Below are positions 34,972 to 44,032 of a stretch of DNA of 64,000 nt, piece after piece (the stretch's first letter is position 1; each line of letters opens with the position of its first letter). The stretch comes from Pseudomonas thivervalensis. Lineage in GTDB: Bacteria > Pseudomonadota > Gammaproteobacteria > Pseudomonadales > Pseudomonadaceae. Below the pieces are notes generated by a model. The model ran no database searches. It was not told where the DNA came from and saw only the letters and a program-made list of their open reading frames with translations. The translations under genes were made by a program, and so were the position numbers. The DNA is taken from contig NZ_LHVE01000007.1 in assembly GCF_001269655.1 (NCBI RefSeq), forward strand, positions 1-64,000. Reading direction: 5' to 3'.

Positions 34972-35922
34972 TTGCGCGCCATACCTCTATTCACGCTTCT
35001 GCTTGTTGGTGGCTGGTGTGCGATTCCAGCCCATGCCGATGACGCTCAGGACTGGTTGAGCCGCCTGAGTCAAGCCGAGCAACAGCAGAGCTTCCAGGGT
35101 ACTTTCGTTTACGAGCGCAACGGTAGTTTTTCTACCCATAACATCTGGCATCGTGTCCAGGATGGCAAGGTCCGCGAGCGGTTACTCCAGCTCGACGGCT
35201 CGGCACAGGAAGTCGTGCGCATTGATGGGCATACTCAATGCGTCAGCGGCTCCTTGATCGCGGGGCTGGGCAATACGCCGGATAGCACTTCACGTGCGCT
35301 CGATCCGCAAAAACTCAAGAATTGGTATGACCTTGCCGTCATTGGCAAGTCACGTGTGGCCGGGCGTCAAGCGGTCATTGTGGCGTTGACGCCCAAGGAT
35401 CAGCATCGCTACGGCTTCGAGCTGCACCTGGACAAAGAGACCGGCCTGCCGCTCAAATCCTTGTTGCTCAATGACAAGGGGCAGTTGCTCGAACGCTTCC
35501 AGTTCACCCGCATGAATGTTGCCGCGCCCGCAGACGCTGATTTGCAGGCCAGCGCCGAATGCAAACCTGTCGCGCAGGACCCCGTCAAGACTGTCGCGGC
35601 GAAGACCGCTTGGCACTCGGACTGGCTGCCGCCCGGCTTCGAGCTGACCAGCAGCGCTGCACGCAAGGACCCGGACACCCAGGTCCAGGTCAGCAGCTTG
35701 ATGTACGACGACGGCCTGGCGCGCTTCTCGGTGTTCCTTGAACCGTTGAACGGCGCCAACGCCACCGATACCCGGACTCAGCTCGGCCCAACGGCTGCCG
35801 TCTCCCGCAGGCTCACCACGCCCCAGGGCGAGATGATGGTCACGGTGGTCGGCGAGATCCCGATCGGTACGGCGGAGCGGATCGCGCTGTCCATGCGCTC
35901 TGACGTCACGGCGACTCAATAG
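34972..35922 (+). CDS. mucB: Periplasmic regulator MucB (RseB)
   Basis: A 316-residue exported protein with signal peptide MRAIPLFTLLLVGGWCAIPA (cleaved near HADD) and a MucB/RseB lipoprotein-like fold (QSFQGTFVYERNGSFSTHNI; GYELTSS-like C-terminal domain). It shields MucA from AlgW protease until envelope stress. The start codon is TTG, 10 bp after mucA, preceded by AAGGAAA. The signal peptide begins exactly there, which supports the unusual start. Confidence 0.93.
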   Translation: MRAIPLFTLLLVGGWCAIPAHADDAQDWLSRLSQAEQQQSFQGTFVYERNGSFSTHNIWHRVQDGKVRERLLQLDGSAQEVVRIDGHTQCVSGSLIAGLGNTPDSTSRALDPQKLKNWYDLAVIGKSRVAGRQAVIVALTPKDQHRYGFELHLDKETGLPLKSLLLNDKGQLLERFQFTRMNVAAPADADLQASAECKPVAQDPVKTVAAKTAWHSDWLPPGFELTSSAARKDPDTQVQVSSLMYDDGLARFSVFLEPLNGANATDTRTQLGPTAAVSRRLTTPQGEMMVTVVGEIPIGTAERIALSMRSDVTATQ

Positions 35923-36155
35923 CCTGTTGGCCGCACGGGGGTTCGATTGCGCGAGAGGCCGATGACGCCAGGGCTTGATCGAAATGCCGAAACTTCCTGT
36001 CAGCATTTTCATTTGCAAAAACCCAGCTTTTTTTCTATAGGTCAGAGCCGCTCGGCTCTGGCCTTGTCTGTTCCCGGAACAAAAATACCGGCGTATCTTT
36101 CCCTGGTATTCCTTGCTCCATATCGCTTAACCATGCTCGTCGTAACGGGAGCCGT
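35923..36155 (+). other. mucB-mucD spacer (mucC absent)
   Basis: 233 bp without a gene. In P. aeruginosa mucC lies between mucB and mucD; here no mucC-like frame exists. CAGAGCCGCTCGGCTCTG (around 36043-36062) is a strong hairpin without a clear T tract and may attenuate or process the transcript before mucD. Confidence 0.6.
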
Positions 36156-37586
36156 ATGTCGATACCACGCTTGAAAACCTATCTCTCCATTTTTGCCACC
36201 GTGCTGGTGCTCGGTCAGGCCGTTCCTGCCGTGGCGGTGGAATTGCCTGATTTCACGCAACTGGTCGAGCAGGCTTCACCCGCCGTGGTGAACATCAGCA
36301 CGACCCAGAAGCTGCCGGATCGCCGTGTATCGGACCAGCAGATGCCCGACCTGGAAGGCTTGCCGCCCATGCTGCGGGAGTTCTTCGAGCGCGGCATGCC
36401 GCAACAACCCCGTTCGCCCGGCGGCGGTCGCCAGCGCGAAGCGCAATCCCTGGGGTCGGGCTTCATCATTTCGCCTGATGGCTACATCCTGACCAATAAC
36501 CATGTGATCGCCGATGCCGACGAGATCCTGGTGCGCCTGGCCGATCGCAGCGAGCTCAAAGCCAAGCTGATCGGCACCGATCCACGTTCCGACGTGGCGC
36601 TGTTGAAAATCGAGGGCAAGGACCTGCCGGTGCTCAAGCTGGGCAAATCCCAGGACCTGAAAGCCGGCCAATGGGTGGTTGCCATCGGTTCGCCGTTCGG
36701 CTTCGACCACACGGTGACCCAGGGTATCGTCAGTGCCATCGGTCGCAGCCTGCCGAACGAAAACTACGTGCCGTTCATCCAGACCGACGTGCCGATCAAC
36801 CCGGGTAACTCCGGTGGCCCGCTGTTCAACCTCGACGGTGAAGTGGTCGGCATCAACTCGCAGATCTATACCCGTTCGGGCGGTTTCATGGGGGTGTCCT
36901 TCGCCATTCCAATCGACGTGGCCATGGATGTGTCCAACCAACTGAAAAGCGAAGGCAAGGTCAGTCGCGGCTGGTTGGGCGTGGTGATCCAGGAAGTGAA
37001 CAAGGACCTGGCCGAGTCGTTCGGGCTGGATAAACCCGCCGGTGCGCTGGTGGCGCAGATCCAGGAAGGTGGCCCGGCTGCCAAGGGCGGCCTGCAAGTA
37101 GGCGACGTGATCCTGAGCATGAACGGCCAGCCGATCGTCATGTCCGCCGACCTGCCGCACCTGGTGGGGGCCCTCAAGGCCGGCGCGAAGGCCAATCTGG
37201 AAGTGATTCGCGAAGGCAAGCGCAAGAACGTCGAATTGACCGTCGGCGCCATTCCCGAAGAGGGCAAAGAGCTGGATTCGCTGCCCAAGTCCGGCGTCGA
37301 ACGCAGCAGCAACCGCCTGGGCGTGGCCGTGGTCGAGCTGACCGAAGAGCAGAAGCGCACCCTGGAGCTTCAGGGCGGGGTGGTGATCAAGGAAGTGCAG
37401 GACGGTCCTGCCGCGCTGATCGGTCTCCAGCCGGGCGATATCATCACGCACCTGAACAACCAGGCCATTGGTTCGGCCAAGGAGTTCACCGACATCGCCA
37501 AGGCATTGCCGAAGAATCGTTCGGTGTCGATGCGGGTCCTGCGTCAGGGGCGTGCGAGCTTCATCACTTTCAAGCTGGCCGAATGA
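36156..37586 (+). CDS. mucD: Periplasmic serine protease MucD (DegP/HtrA family)
   Basis: A 476-residue HtrA-type protease and chaperone. It has a signal peptide (cleaved near VPAVAVE), a trypsin-like domain with His116 (TNNHVIAD), Asp146 (PRSDVALL) and Ser219 (NPGNSGGPLF), and two PDZ domains (~265-350 and ~370-470). It degrades misfolded envelope proteins and restrains AlgU activation. It is the last gene of the algU operon; an intrinsic terminator follows 14 bp later. Confidence 0.96.
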   Translation: MSIPRLKTYLSIFATVLVLGQAVPAVAVELPDFTQLVEQASPAVVNISTTQKLPDRRVSDQQMPDLEGLPPMLREFFERGMPQQPRSPGGGRQREAQSLGSGFIISPDGYILTNNHVIADADEILVRLADRSELKAKLIGTDPRSDVALLKIEGKDLPVLKLGKSQDLKAGQWVVAIGSPFGFDHTVTQGIVSAIGRSLPNENYVPFIQTDVPINPGNSGGPLFNLDGEVVGINSQIYTRSGGFMGVSFAIPIDVAMDVSNQLKSEGKVSRGWLGVVIQEVNKDLAESFGLDKPAGALVAQIQEGGPAAKGGLQVGDVILSMNGQPIVMSADLPHLVGALKAGAKANLEVIREGKRKNVELTVGAIPEEGKELDSLPKSGVERSSNRLGVAVVELTEEQKRTLELQGGVVIKEVQDGPAALIGLQPGDIITHLNNQAIGSAKEFTDIAKALPKNRSVSMRVLRQGRASFITFKLAE

Positions 37587-37600
37587 TCGGTTAGCCGCTG

Positions 37601-37633
37601 AAAAAAAACCGCCTCGAAAGAGGCGGTTTTTTT
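37601..37633 (+). terminator. Bidirectional terminator between mucD and bepA
   Basis: AAAACCGCCTC and GAGGCGGTTTT form a perfect hairpin with A and T tracts on both sides. It separates convergent genes. Confidence 0.93.
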
Positions 37634-37648
37634 ATGCCTGGCGAATGC

Positions 37649-39082
37649 TCAGCCCATCATGTCCTTGACCATGCGTTCCTGCTCCATGAGTTCCCGCTGC
37701 CGCGCATCGATGCGTGAGGACAGGGGGAAATTGGTGCCGGCGCGCCGTTTGGCGAAGTCCAGTTGTTGAATGGCCTGACGGTAGTCGCCCACCAGGGCGA
37801 AGTACTCGGCACGGGCTTGATGCAGGCCAATGATGTTGCCTGACAACCCGCGGGTCTCGGCCACCATGTACCAGACGTCCGGATCGTCCGGGCGGGACTT
37901 GAGCAAGGTTTCCAGGGCCTTCTCGGCATCGGCGGGGCGGTTCTGCTTGAGCAGCAGGTCGACGCGGACCTGGTTCAGCGGATAGTTGCCCGGGTACTGG
38001 GTGAGCATCCGGTCGACGCGGGACTGAGCGTCGGCCAGCTTGTTGTTGGTGATGTCCAGGTCGACCTGGGCCAGGTTGTAGATGATCTCGTTGGGCGATT
38101 TGGCCAGCAACGGCTTGAGGTTCTCCCGTGCTTCATTCAACTGCCCGCCCTTGATCTGCGCGATCGCCAAGCCATAGCGCGCCACATCGCTCTTCGGGTT
38201 TTCATCCAGCTGTGCCCGGAAGCGCTTGGCGGCCAGGCCCGGGGTTTCTTCATAGGTCAACTGGACCCGTGCGCGAATCAGTTGATAGCGCACACTGTCC
38301 TCGATGCCGCCCGGCTTGGCCTGTTCGGCGCGGTTGCGGGTGTCGGCGATCCGCGATTCGGTCACCGGGTGAGTCAGCAGGAATTCCGGAGGCCTGGCAT
38401 CGAACCGGTACTGGCGCATCAGGCGTTCGAACATGCTAGGCATGGATCGCGGGTCGTAGCCGGCCTTCTCCAGGTTCTGGATGCCAATGCGGTCGGCTTC
38501 CTGTTCGTTCTGGCGCGAGAAGCGCCGTTGTTCCTGGATGGCGGCGGCCTGGGTCCCGGCGATGGCCGCGATCCCGGCGTCACCGCCCCCGGCGGCGGCA
38601 ATCACGATGCCGGCCAGCAGCGCGGCCATCATCGGCACCTGCATGCGTTGCTGGGCTTCGACGCCGCGAGCGAAGTGACGCTGTGACAAGTGGGCCAGTT
38701 CGTGGGCCATGACCGAGGCGTATTCGCCCTCGGTCTGGGCGTTGAGGAACAGGCCGCCGTTGACCCCGACGATGCCGCCCGGTGCGGCGAAGGCGTTGAG
38801 CTGCGGGCTGTTGATCAGGATGAATTCCAGGCGCCGGTCGTTGACCTGGCTGGTCTCCACCAGCTTGTAGACACTGGTTTCGACGTAGTCCTTGAGCTGT
38901 GGATCGTTGAGCTGTGAAACCTGGCTGCGCAGCAGGGCCAGCCAGGCGCGGCCCAGTTGATGCTCCTGTTCTGGCGAGACGATGGCAGAACTGGCGTCGC
39001 CAAGTGACGGCAAGTCGTCGGCGAAGCCCGGTGAGGCAAGCAGGCAAGCGAGCGTCAGCAGGGTGGGGCGCAGAAATGTCAT
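37649..39082 (-). CDS. bepA: BepA-like periplasmic M48 metalloprotease/chaperone
   Basis: A 477-residue protein with signal peptide MTFLRPTLLTLACLLASPGF (cleaved near ADD). The M48 domain has the zinc motif HELAH (His127, Glu128, His131) and a downstream EQEADRIG Glu ligand. A C-terminal TPR array (~300-470) follows. In E. coli BepA assists or degrades outer-membrane proteins such as LptD and BamA. The start at 39082 is preferred because it begins the signal peptide; a TTG 21 bases upstream is less likely. Confidence 0.9.
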   Translation of the reverse strand: MTFLRPTLLTLACLLASPGFADDLPSLGDASSAIVSPEQEHQLGRAWLALLRSQVSQLNDPQLKDYVETSVYKLVETSQVNDRRLEFILINSPQLNAFAAPGGIVGVNGGLFLNAQTEGEYASVMAHELAHLSQRHFARGVEAQQRMQVPMMAALLAGIVIAAAGGGDAGIAAIAGTQAAAIQEQRRFSRQNEQEADRIGIQNLEKAGYDPRSMPSMFERLMRQYRFDARPPEFLLTHPVTESRIADTRNRAEQAKPGGIEDSVRYQLIRARVQLTYEETPGLAAKRFRAQLDENPKSDVARYGLAIAQIKGGQLNEARENLKPLLAKSPNEIIYNLAQVDLDITNNKLADAQSRVDRMLTQYPGNYPLNQVRVDLLLKQNRPADAEKALETLLKSRPDDPDVWYMVAETRGLSGNIIGLHQARAEYFALVGDYRQAIQQLDFAKRRAGTNFPLSSRIDARQRELMEQERMVKDMMG

Positions 39083-39180
39083 GCACGAAGCCTTAGTTGA
39101 CAAAGACCCTACTGTAGCCGGACACCGGGCCTGGGACCAGATATTCTAGGCCGCTCAACGACCTGCCGCGGAGCGAACCC

Positions 39181-39420
39181 ATGACTGATGCTGTAGCCCA
39201 TGATGCCGAACTGGACGCCAGCGGCCTGAACTGTCCGTTGCCGTTGCTCAAGGCCAAGCTGGAACTCAACCGCCTGGCCAGTGGCAGTGTGCTCAAGGTG
39301 ATCGCCACGGATGCGGGTTCCCAGCGCGACTTTCGCACCTTCGCCCGATTGGCCGGTCATACGCTGCTGCGTGAAGAAGACGAAAACGGCGTCTACCGTT
39401 ACTGGCTGAAAAAGGCCTGA
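39181..39420 (+). CDS. TusA-family sulfurtransferase-like protein
   Basis: A 79-residue TusA fold protein with the CPxP motif (LNCPLPLLKAKLEL) that carries the persulfide Cys, here Cys19. It corresponds by position, between bepA and perM/bcp, to P. aeruginosa PA1006, which has been linked to molybdenum and nitrate-respiration homeostasis. True TusA of tRNA thiolation is a different paralogue. It starts about 100 bp from the divergent bepA. Confidence 0.87.
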   Translation: MTDAVAHDAELDASGLNCPLPLLKAKLELNRLASGSVLKVIATDAGSQRDFRTFARLAGHTLLREEDENGVYRYWLKKA

Positions 39421-39451
39421 AAAAACCGACAGCGTCTCTTAAGGATTTTTA

Positions 39452-40522
39452 ATGTTCAAAGTGTTACGCGACTGGATTCAGCGCTACTTCTCCGATGAAG
39501 AGGCGGTGGTCCTGGCTGTGCTGCTGTTCCTGGCCTTTACCGCTGTGCTCACCCTGGGCGGCATGTTGGCGCCGGTGCTGGCGGGGATGGTGCTGGCGTA
39601 CCTGATGCAGGGATTGGTCACGACGCTGGAGCGTCTGCGGCTGCCCGGCACTGCGGCGGTGGGGTTGGTGTTCGCCTTGTTCATGGGCGTGCTGGTGGTG
39701 TTTATCGTGGTGATCGTGCCGCTGCTCTGGCACCAGTTGGTGACCTTGTTCAACGAGTTGCCAGGGATGCTCGCCAAATGGCAGTCCCTGCTATTGCTAC
39801 TGCCCGAGCGTTATCCGCACCTGGTGTCCGATGAGCAGGTGTTGCAGACCATCGAAGTGGTGCGCGGCGAGATCGGTAAGTTCGGCCAATGGGCGCTGAC
39901 GTTTTCGCTGTCGAGCCTGCCACTTCTGGTCAACGTCATGATCTACCTGGTGCTGGTGCCGATCCTGGTGTTTTTCTTCCTCAAGGACAGGGAAATGATC
40001 GGGCGTTGGGTGCGTGGCTACCTGCCGCGTGAGCGGGCGCTGATTACCCGGGTGGCCCAGGAGATGAACCGGCAGATCGCCAATTACATTCGCGGGAAAG
40101 TCATCGAGATTTTCATCTGCGGCGGCGTGACCTATATCGGCTTCGTGACCATGGGACTCAATTACGCCGCCCTGTTGGCGCTGCTGGTGGGCATTTCGGT
40201 GGTGGTGCCTTACGTCGGCACCGTGGTGGTGACCGTGCCGGTGGCCTTGATTGCGCTGTTCCAGTGGGGCTGGAGCGATCAGTTCATCTACCTGATGGCG
40301 GTCTACGGGATCATCCAGACCCTGGACGGCAACGTGCTGGTCCCGCTGCTGTTCTCCGAGGCGGTGAACCTGCATCCAGTGGCGATCATCTGTGCGGTGC
40401 TGCTGTTTGGCGGGCTGTGGGGCTTCTGGGGGGTATTCTTTGCGATTCCCCTGGCGACGCTGTTCAAGGCAGTGCTGGATGCGTGGCCGAGCAAGGAGCC
40501 GGTGGTGGCGCCGTTGTTGTAG
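39452..40522 (+). CDS. AI-2E family membrane transporter (PerM-like)
   Basis: A 356-residue membrane protein with about eight helices and the family C-terminal core (IQTLDGNVLVPLLFSEAVNL, ALLFGGLWGFWGVFFAIPLA-like). Members include PerM, YhhT and the proposed AI-2 exporter TqsA; the substrate here is unknown. It begins 31 bp after the TusA-like gene, so the two probably form an operon. A REPIN follows the stop codon. Confidence 0.87.
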   Translation: MFKVLRDWIQRYFSDEEAVVLAVLLFLAFTAVLTLGGMLAPVLAGMVLAYLMQGLVTTLERLRLPGTAAVGLVFALFMGVLVVFIVVIVPLLWHQLVTLFNELPGMLAKWQSLLLLLPERYPHLVSDEQVLQTIEVVRGEIGKFGQWALTFSLSSLPLLVNVMIYLVLVPILVFFFLKDREMIGRWVRGYLPRERALITRVAQEMNRQIANYIRGKVIEIFICGGVTYIGFVTMGLNYAALLALLVGISVVVPYVGTVVVTVPVALIALFQWGWSDQFIYLMAVYGIIQTLDGNVLVPLLFSEAVNLHPVAIICAVLLFGGLWGFWGVFFAIPLATLFKAVLDAWPSKEPVVAPLL

Positions 40523-40555
40523 CTCTTTAAATAATGGTGTGGGGCTTATGGCCCC

Positions 40556-40633
40556 ATCGCGAGCAAGCTCGCTCCCACACTGGATTGGTGGTGTTAATCA
40601 AATCCTTGTGGGAGCGAGCTTGCTCGCGATGGC
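40556..40633. repeat. REPIN between perM-like and bcp
   Basis: CGCGAGCAAGCTCGCTCCCA and TGGGAGCGAGCTTGCTCGCG form inverted arms around about 30 bp in a convergent gap. Confidence 0.9.
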
Positions 40634-40655
40634 GCCAGTACAGGCAGCGAAAGTT

Positions 40656-41129
40656 TCAGCCCTTGTTGAGGGCCTGGGCCGCCGCCAACACCGCATCCAC
40701 ATGCCCCGGCACTTTCACGCCACGCCATTCCTGGCGCAGCACGCCGTTCTTGTCGATCAGGAAGGTGCTGCGATCAACGCCCAGGTATTCCTTGCCATAG
40801 AGCTTTTTCAGCTTGATCACGTCGAACAACTGGCAGACGGCCTCGTCCTTGTCGCTGATCAGCTCGAACGGGAATTCCTGCTTGCACTTGAAGTTCTCGT
40901 GGGACTTCAGGCTGTCCCGGGAGACGCCGAACACTTCGGTGTTGGCGGCCTGGAACTGGGCGTACTGATCGCGAAAACCCTGGCCTTCGGTGGTGCAGCC
41001 GGGGGTGCTGTCCTTGGGGTAGAAGTAGATCACCACCTGCTTGCCCTTGAGGGCGGCGAGGCTGACGGTCTGCCCGCTGGTGGCGGGCGCCTCGAAATCG
41101 GTAACCGGCTGGTCGACGGCAACGGCCAT
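40656..41129 (-). CDS. bcp: Peroxiredoxin Bcp/PrxQ
   Basis: A 157-residue thiol peroxidase that reduces hydroperoxides. The peroxidatic Cys45 is in DSTPGCTTEG. The Cys at 50 used as resolving residue in E. coli-type enzymes is Gln here. Cys82 (NFKCKQE) and Cys99 are present, so resolution probably uses Cys82, as in PrxQ enzymes with widely spaced cysteines. It lies 10 bp after gcvR on the same strand. Confidence 0.93.
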   Translation of the reverse strand: MAVAVDQPVTDFEAPATSGQTVSLAALKGKQVVIYFYPKDSTPGCTTEGQGFRDQYAQFQAANTEVFGVSRDSLKSHENFKCKQEFPFELISDKDEAVCQLFDVIKLKKLYGKEYLGVDRSTFLIDKNGVLRQEWRGVKVPGHVDAVLAAAQALNKG

Positions 41130-41139
41130 GAACGCTTCC

Positions 41140-41700
41140 TTACATTGGGTTTTGTGGGCGCCACGGTTCGATCAGGGCATCCAGGTTCATCGCATCGGCG
41201 AAATCCAGGAACTGATCGCGCAGCCAACTGATCTGGGTGCCGGCGGGCAGGGTCACGGTGAACGTGGCGTTGAGCATGGTGCCGCCCGTCTGCGGAGCCT
41301 GGTAGGTGTCGCAGGTCAGGTTTTCCAGCTCGACGTGATGGTCCATGAAGAACTGGCACAGCTCGTTGATGATGTCCGGACGGTAGGCCGAGCTCACGTA
41401 GGCCACGTAGGGCAGGGCCTGGGGACGGTTCTCCAGGGCGGCGCTGCGCACCACGTTGACGGTAAAGGCATGCTTCTTGGCCAGCACCGGCAGGCTGCCT
41501 TCCAGGCGCGCCAGGGCGTCCCAGCTGCCGGAGATCTCGAGCACGAGTGCGCTGCATTCACCATGACGGGTCAGGCGTGAGGTCACGACGGCGCAGCGAT
41601 TTTCATGGCTGGCGCGGCACAGGACGTTAGTCAGCTCCATGGGGTTGGCGCCGAGGGCACTGATAACAAGGAATTGTTCGCGGACTGTGGGGGTGGACAT
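41140..41700 (-). CDS. gcvR: Glycine cleavage system regulator GcvR-like
   Basis: A 186-residue protein of two ACT-like domains (starting VREQFLVISALGANPMELTN and LPYVAYVSSAYRPDIINELC), the GcvR architecture. In E. coli GcvR binds GcvA and represses the glycine cleavage genes; in Pseudomonas the exact partner is not clear. It is divergent from dapA and operonic with bcp, as in P. aeruginosa. Confidence 0.88.
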   Translation of the reverse strand: MSTPTVREQFLVISALGANPMELTNVLCRASHENRCAVVTSRLTRHGECSALVLEISGSWDALARLEGSLPVLAKKHAFTVNVVRSAALENRPQALPYVAYVSSAYRPDIINELCQFFMDHHVELENLTCDTYQAPQTGGTMLNATFTVTLPAGTQISWLRDQFLDFADAMNLDALIEPWRPQNPM

Positions 41701-42016
41701 GCAGCATTCCTAAAGCGATGAGCGGTCGGTACCTTGGCCGCTCGACACGGCGCCCGGCCCGGGAAAACGAACGGCTCAAGCCTTGTGCCCGGGGTTGCGT
41801 TGCATCCCCGGGACAGCAGGAATGCATCAGGATGAACCCGGGATCGGGGCTTGTGACGTCGAAAACGGAGGCTGGAAACCGGCGTATGAGCTTGTCGGTA
41901 CCGATCAAAGCCTGAAGGGTAGCGAAAACCATCGCCAAGGGGAATGGTAGTTCGCTTGTACAAGCATCTTGGCGCCAGTACCATTACCGCTCTCTTTTTC
42001 CGGCAGGAGCGGTTTC
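41701..42016 (+). promoter_or_regulatory. gcvR / dapA intergenic region with a sigma-70 promoter
   Basis: About 315 bp. A good housekeeping promoter for dapA is TTGTAC (41956-41961), 17 bases, then TACCAT (41979-41984), about 30 bp upstream of the start codon. I see no further gene in this gap. Confidence 0.55.
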
Positions 42017-42895
42017 ATGATTGCGGGCAGTATGGTGGCACTGGTCACACCCATGGATGCACAAGGGCATCTTGACTGGGCCAGCCTCAGCAAACTCGTG
42101 GACTTCCACCTTGAGAACGGCACCCATGCCATTGTCGCCGTCGGTACCACCGGCGAGTCGGCAACCCTCGACGTCAATGAGCACATCGAAGTCATCCGTG
42201 CCGTGGTCAAGCAGGTCAACGGTCGCATCCCCGTCATCGCCGGTACTGGTGCCAACTCGACCCGCGAAGCCGTCGAGCTGACCCGCAATGCCAAGGAAGC
42301 CGGTGCCGATGCCTGCCTGCTGGTCGTCCCGTACTACAACAAGCCGACCCAGGAAGGCTTGTACCAGCACTTCAAGCACATTGCCGAAGCCGTCGACATC
42401 CCGCAGATCCTCTATAACGTTCCCGGCCGCACCTCTTGCGACATGCAGGCCGAGACTGTGATCCGCCTGTCCACCGTGCCGAACATCATCGGCATCAAGG
42501 AAGCCACCGGCGACATGAAGCGCGCCAAGGCCATCCTCGATGGCGTGAGCAAGGACTTCATCGTGCTGTCCGGCGATGATCCGACCGCGGTCGAGCTGAT
42601 CCTGCTGGGTGGCAAGGGCAACATTTCCGTCACGGCCAACGTTGCCCCACGCGAAATGGCCGACCTGTGCGAGGCCGCGCTCAAGGGCGACGCCGAGACC
42701 GCACGGGCCATCAACGAAAAACTGATGCCGTTGCACAAGGACCTGTTCATCGAGGCCAACCCGATTCCGGTGAAGTGGGCCTTGGTCGAAATGGGCCTGA
42801 TGCACGATGGCATCCGCCTGCCACTGACCTGGCTGAGCACCCCCTGTCACGAACCGCTGCGGCAGGCCCTGCGCCAGTCCGGCGTCCTGGTTTAA
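42017..42895 (+). CDS. dapA: 4-hydroxy-tetrahydrodipicolinate synthase
   Basis: A 292-residue enzyme that condenses pyruvate and aspartate semialdehyde in lysine and diaminopimelate synthesis. It has the GTTGES motif, Tyr in [12 protein letters not shown], and the Schiff-base Lys in [10 protein letters not shown]. The start at 42017 ([13 protein letters not shown]) has AGGAGCGG upstream. It begins the run dapA-bamC-MBL-purC conserved in Pseudomonas. Confidence 0.97.
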   Translation: MIAGSMVALVTPMDAQGHLDWASLSKLVDFHLENGTHAIVAVGTTGESATLDVNEHIEVIRAVVKQVNGRIPVIAGTGANSTREAVELTRNAKEAGADACLLVVPYYNKPTQEGLYQHFKHIAEAVDIPQILYNVPGRTSCDMQAETVIRLSTVPNIIGIKEATGDMKRAKAILDGVSKDFIVLSGDDPTAVELILLGGKGNISVTANVAPREMADLCEAALKGDAETARAINEKLMPLHKDLFIEANPIPVKWALVEMGLMHDGIRLPLTWLSTPCHEPLRQALRQSGVLV

Positions 42896-42912
42896 TTGAG
42901 GAAGTACAACGC

Positions 42913-44028
42913 ATGAAGCGAATGGCCGGACTTTCCGCACTTGCCTTGATTATCTCCAGCACCAGCGGCTGCGGATGGATCTGGGGGCCGGAGGGTTACT
43001 TCCGCGACCGTGGTAGTGATTACCTGCAAGCGCAACAGACTGCACCGATGCAACTGCCGCAAGACGTCAACGTCGCCAAGCGCCTGGATCCGCTGCTGCC
43101 GATCCCGCGCAACGTCGCGGACGACAGCGTCAAGGGCGAATACATCGTTCCACGTCCGCAGCCGCTGTCGGCCGTGGCCGATGCCAGCGACTACACCCTG
43201 CAGAAGAGTGGCGATTCCAGCTGGGTCATGGGCCAGCATCCACCGGCCGAAGTCTGGCCTGTAGCGATCCAGTTCTTCCAGGACAACGGTTTCCGCCTGG
43301 ACGAACAGCGCCCGCAAACCGGCGAGTTCACCACCACCTGGCAGCGCTCCGATGAACTGTCCGCCGCCATGGCCAAGCGCCTGAGCGCCTCCGGTGTCGC
43401 GGCCGACAGCGAAACCCGCGTGCGGGTGCGCATCGAGCCGGGCGTGCAGCGCAACACCAGTGAAATCTACGTGGTCAGCGCCGAGCGTCCCGCCGGCAGC
43501 ACCGCCGACGTGGCCTTCACCAACCGTTCGGTCAATACCGGTCTCGACGCTGCGCTGGTGGACGACATGCTTGCCAGCATGAGCCGTACCGCAGAGCAGG
43601 GCGGTTCGGTGTCGATGCTGGCGACCCGGGACTACGATACGCCGAGCCGCGTCAGCCTGAACGAAGACGGCAGCGGCAACCCGGTGCTCAACGTTGGCTC
43701 CGACCTGGACCGTGCCTGGTCGAGCGTTGGCCGTGCGCTGGAGCAGGGCGAGTGGCGCGTTGAAGACATCAACCGCAGCCTGGGCCTGTACTACATCAAC
43801 CTGGCTGAAAAGGCCGAGAGGAAAGACGAGAAGCCTGGCTTCTTCAGTGGCCTGTTCGGCAGCAAGCCGGACAAGGAAGAAGTCGAAGCCCGCGCCGAGC
43901 GTTATCAGGTTCGCCTGAGCAAGGTCGGCGACAACGTCCAGGTCACCGTCGAGAAAAACATCAATACCGTGGCGCCGGCCGATGTGGCCCGCAAGGTGTT
44001 GAGCGTGATTCAGGATAACCTGGGCTGA
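42913..44028 (+). CDS. bamC: Outer-membrane assembly lipoprotein BamC
   Basis: A 371-residue lipoprotein of the BAM complex. The signal peptide ends in STSGC with lipid-anchored Cys20. An unstructured segment with RDRGSDYLQAQ follows, then two helix-grip domains (~95-210 and ~225-370). It lies 17 bp after dapA, the classic dapA-nlpB pairing. Confidence 0.93.
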   Translation: MKRMAGLSALALIISSTSGCGWIWGPEGYFRDRGSDYLQAQQTAPMQLPQDVNVAKRLDPLLPIPRNVADDSVKGEYIVPRPQPLSAVADASDYTLQKSGDSSWVMGQHPPAEVWPVAIQFFQDNGFRLDEQRPQTGEFTTTWQRSDELSAAMAKRLSASGVAADSETRVRVRIEPGVQRNTSEIYVVSAERPAGSTADVAFTNRSVNTGLDAALVDDMLASMSRTAEQGGSVSMLATRDYDTPSRVSLNEDGSGNPVLNVGSDLDRAWSSVGRALEQGEWRVEDINRSLGLYYINLAEKAERKDEKPGFFSGLFGSKPDKEEVEARAERYQVRLSKVGDNVQVTVEKNINTVAPADVARKVLSVIQDNLG

Positions 44029-44032
44029 TCCG

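Noticed and set aside
36043..36062. Terminator between mucB and mucD
   Set aside because: The hairpin is strong but has no T tract after it, so it is noted as a spacer hairpin only.
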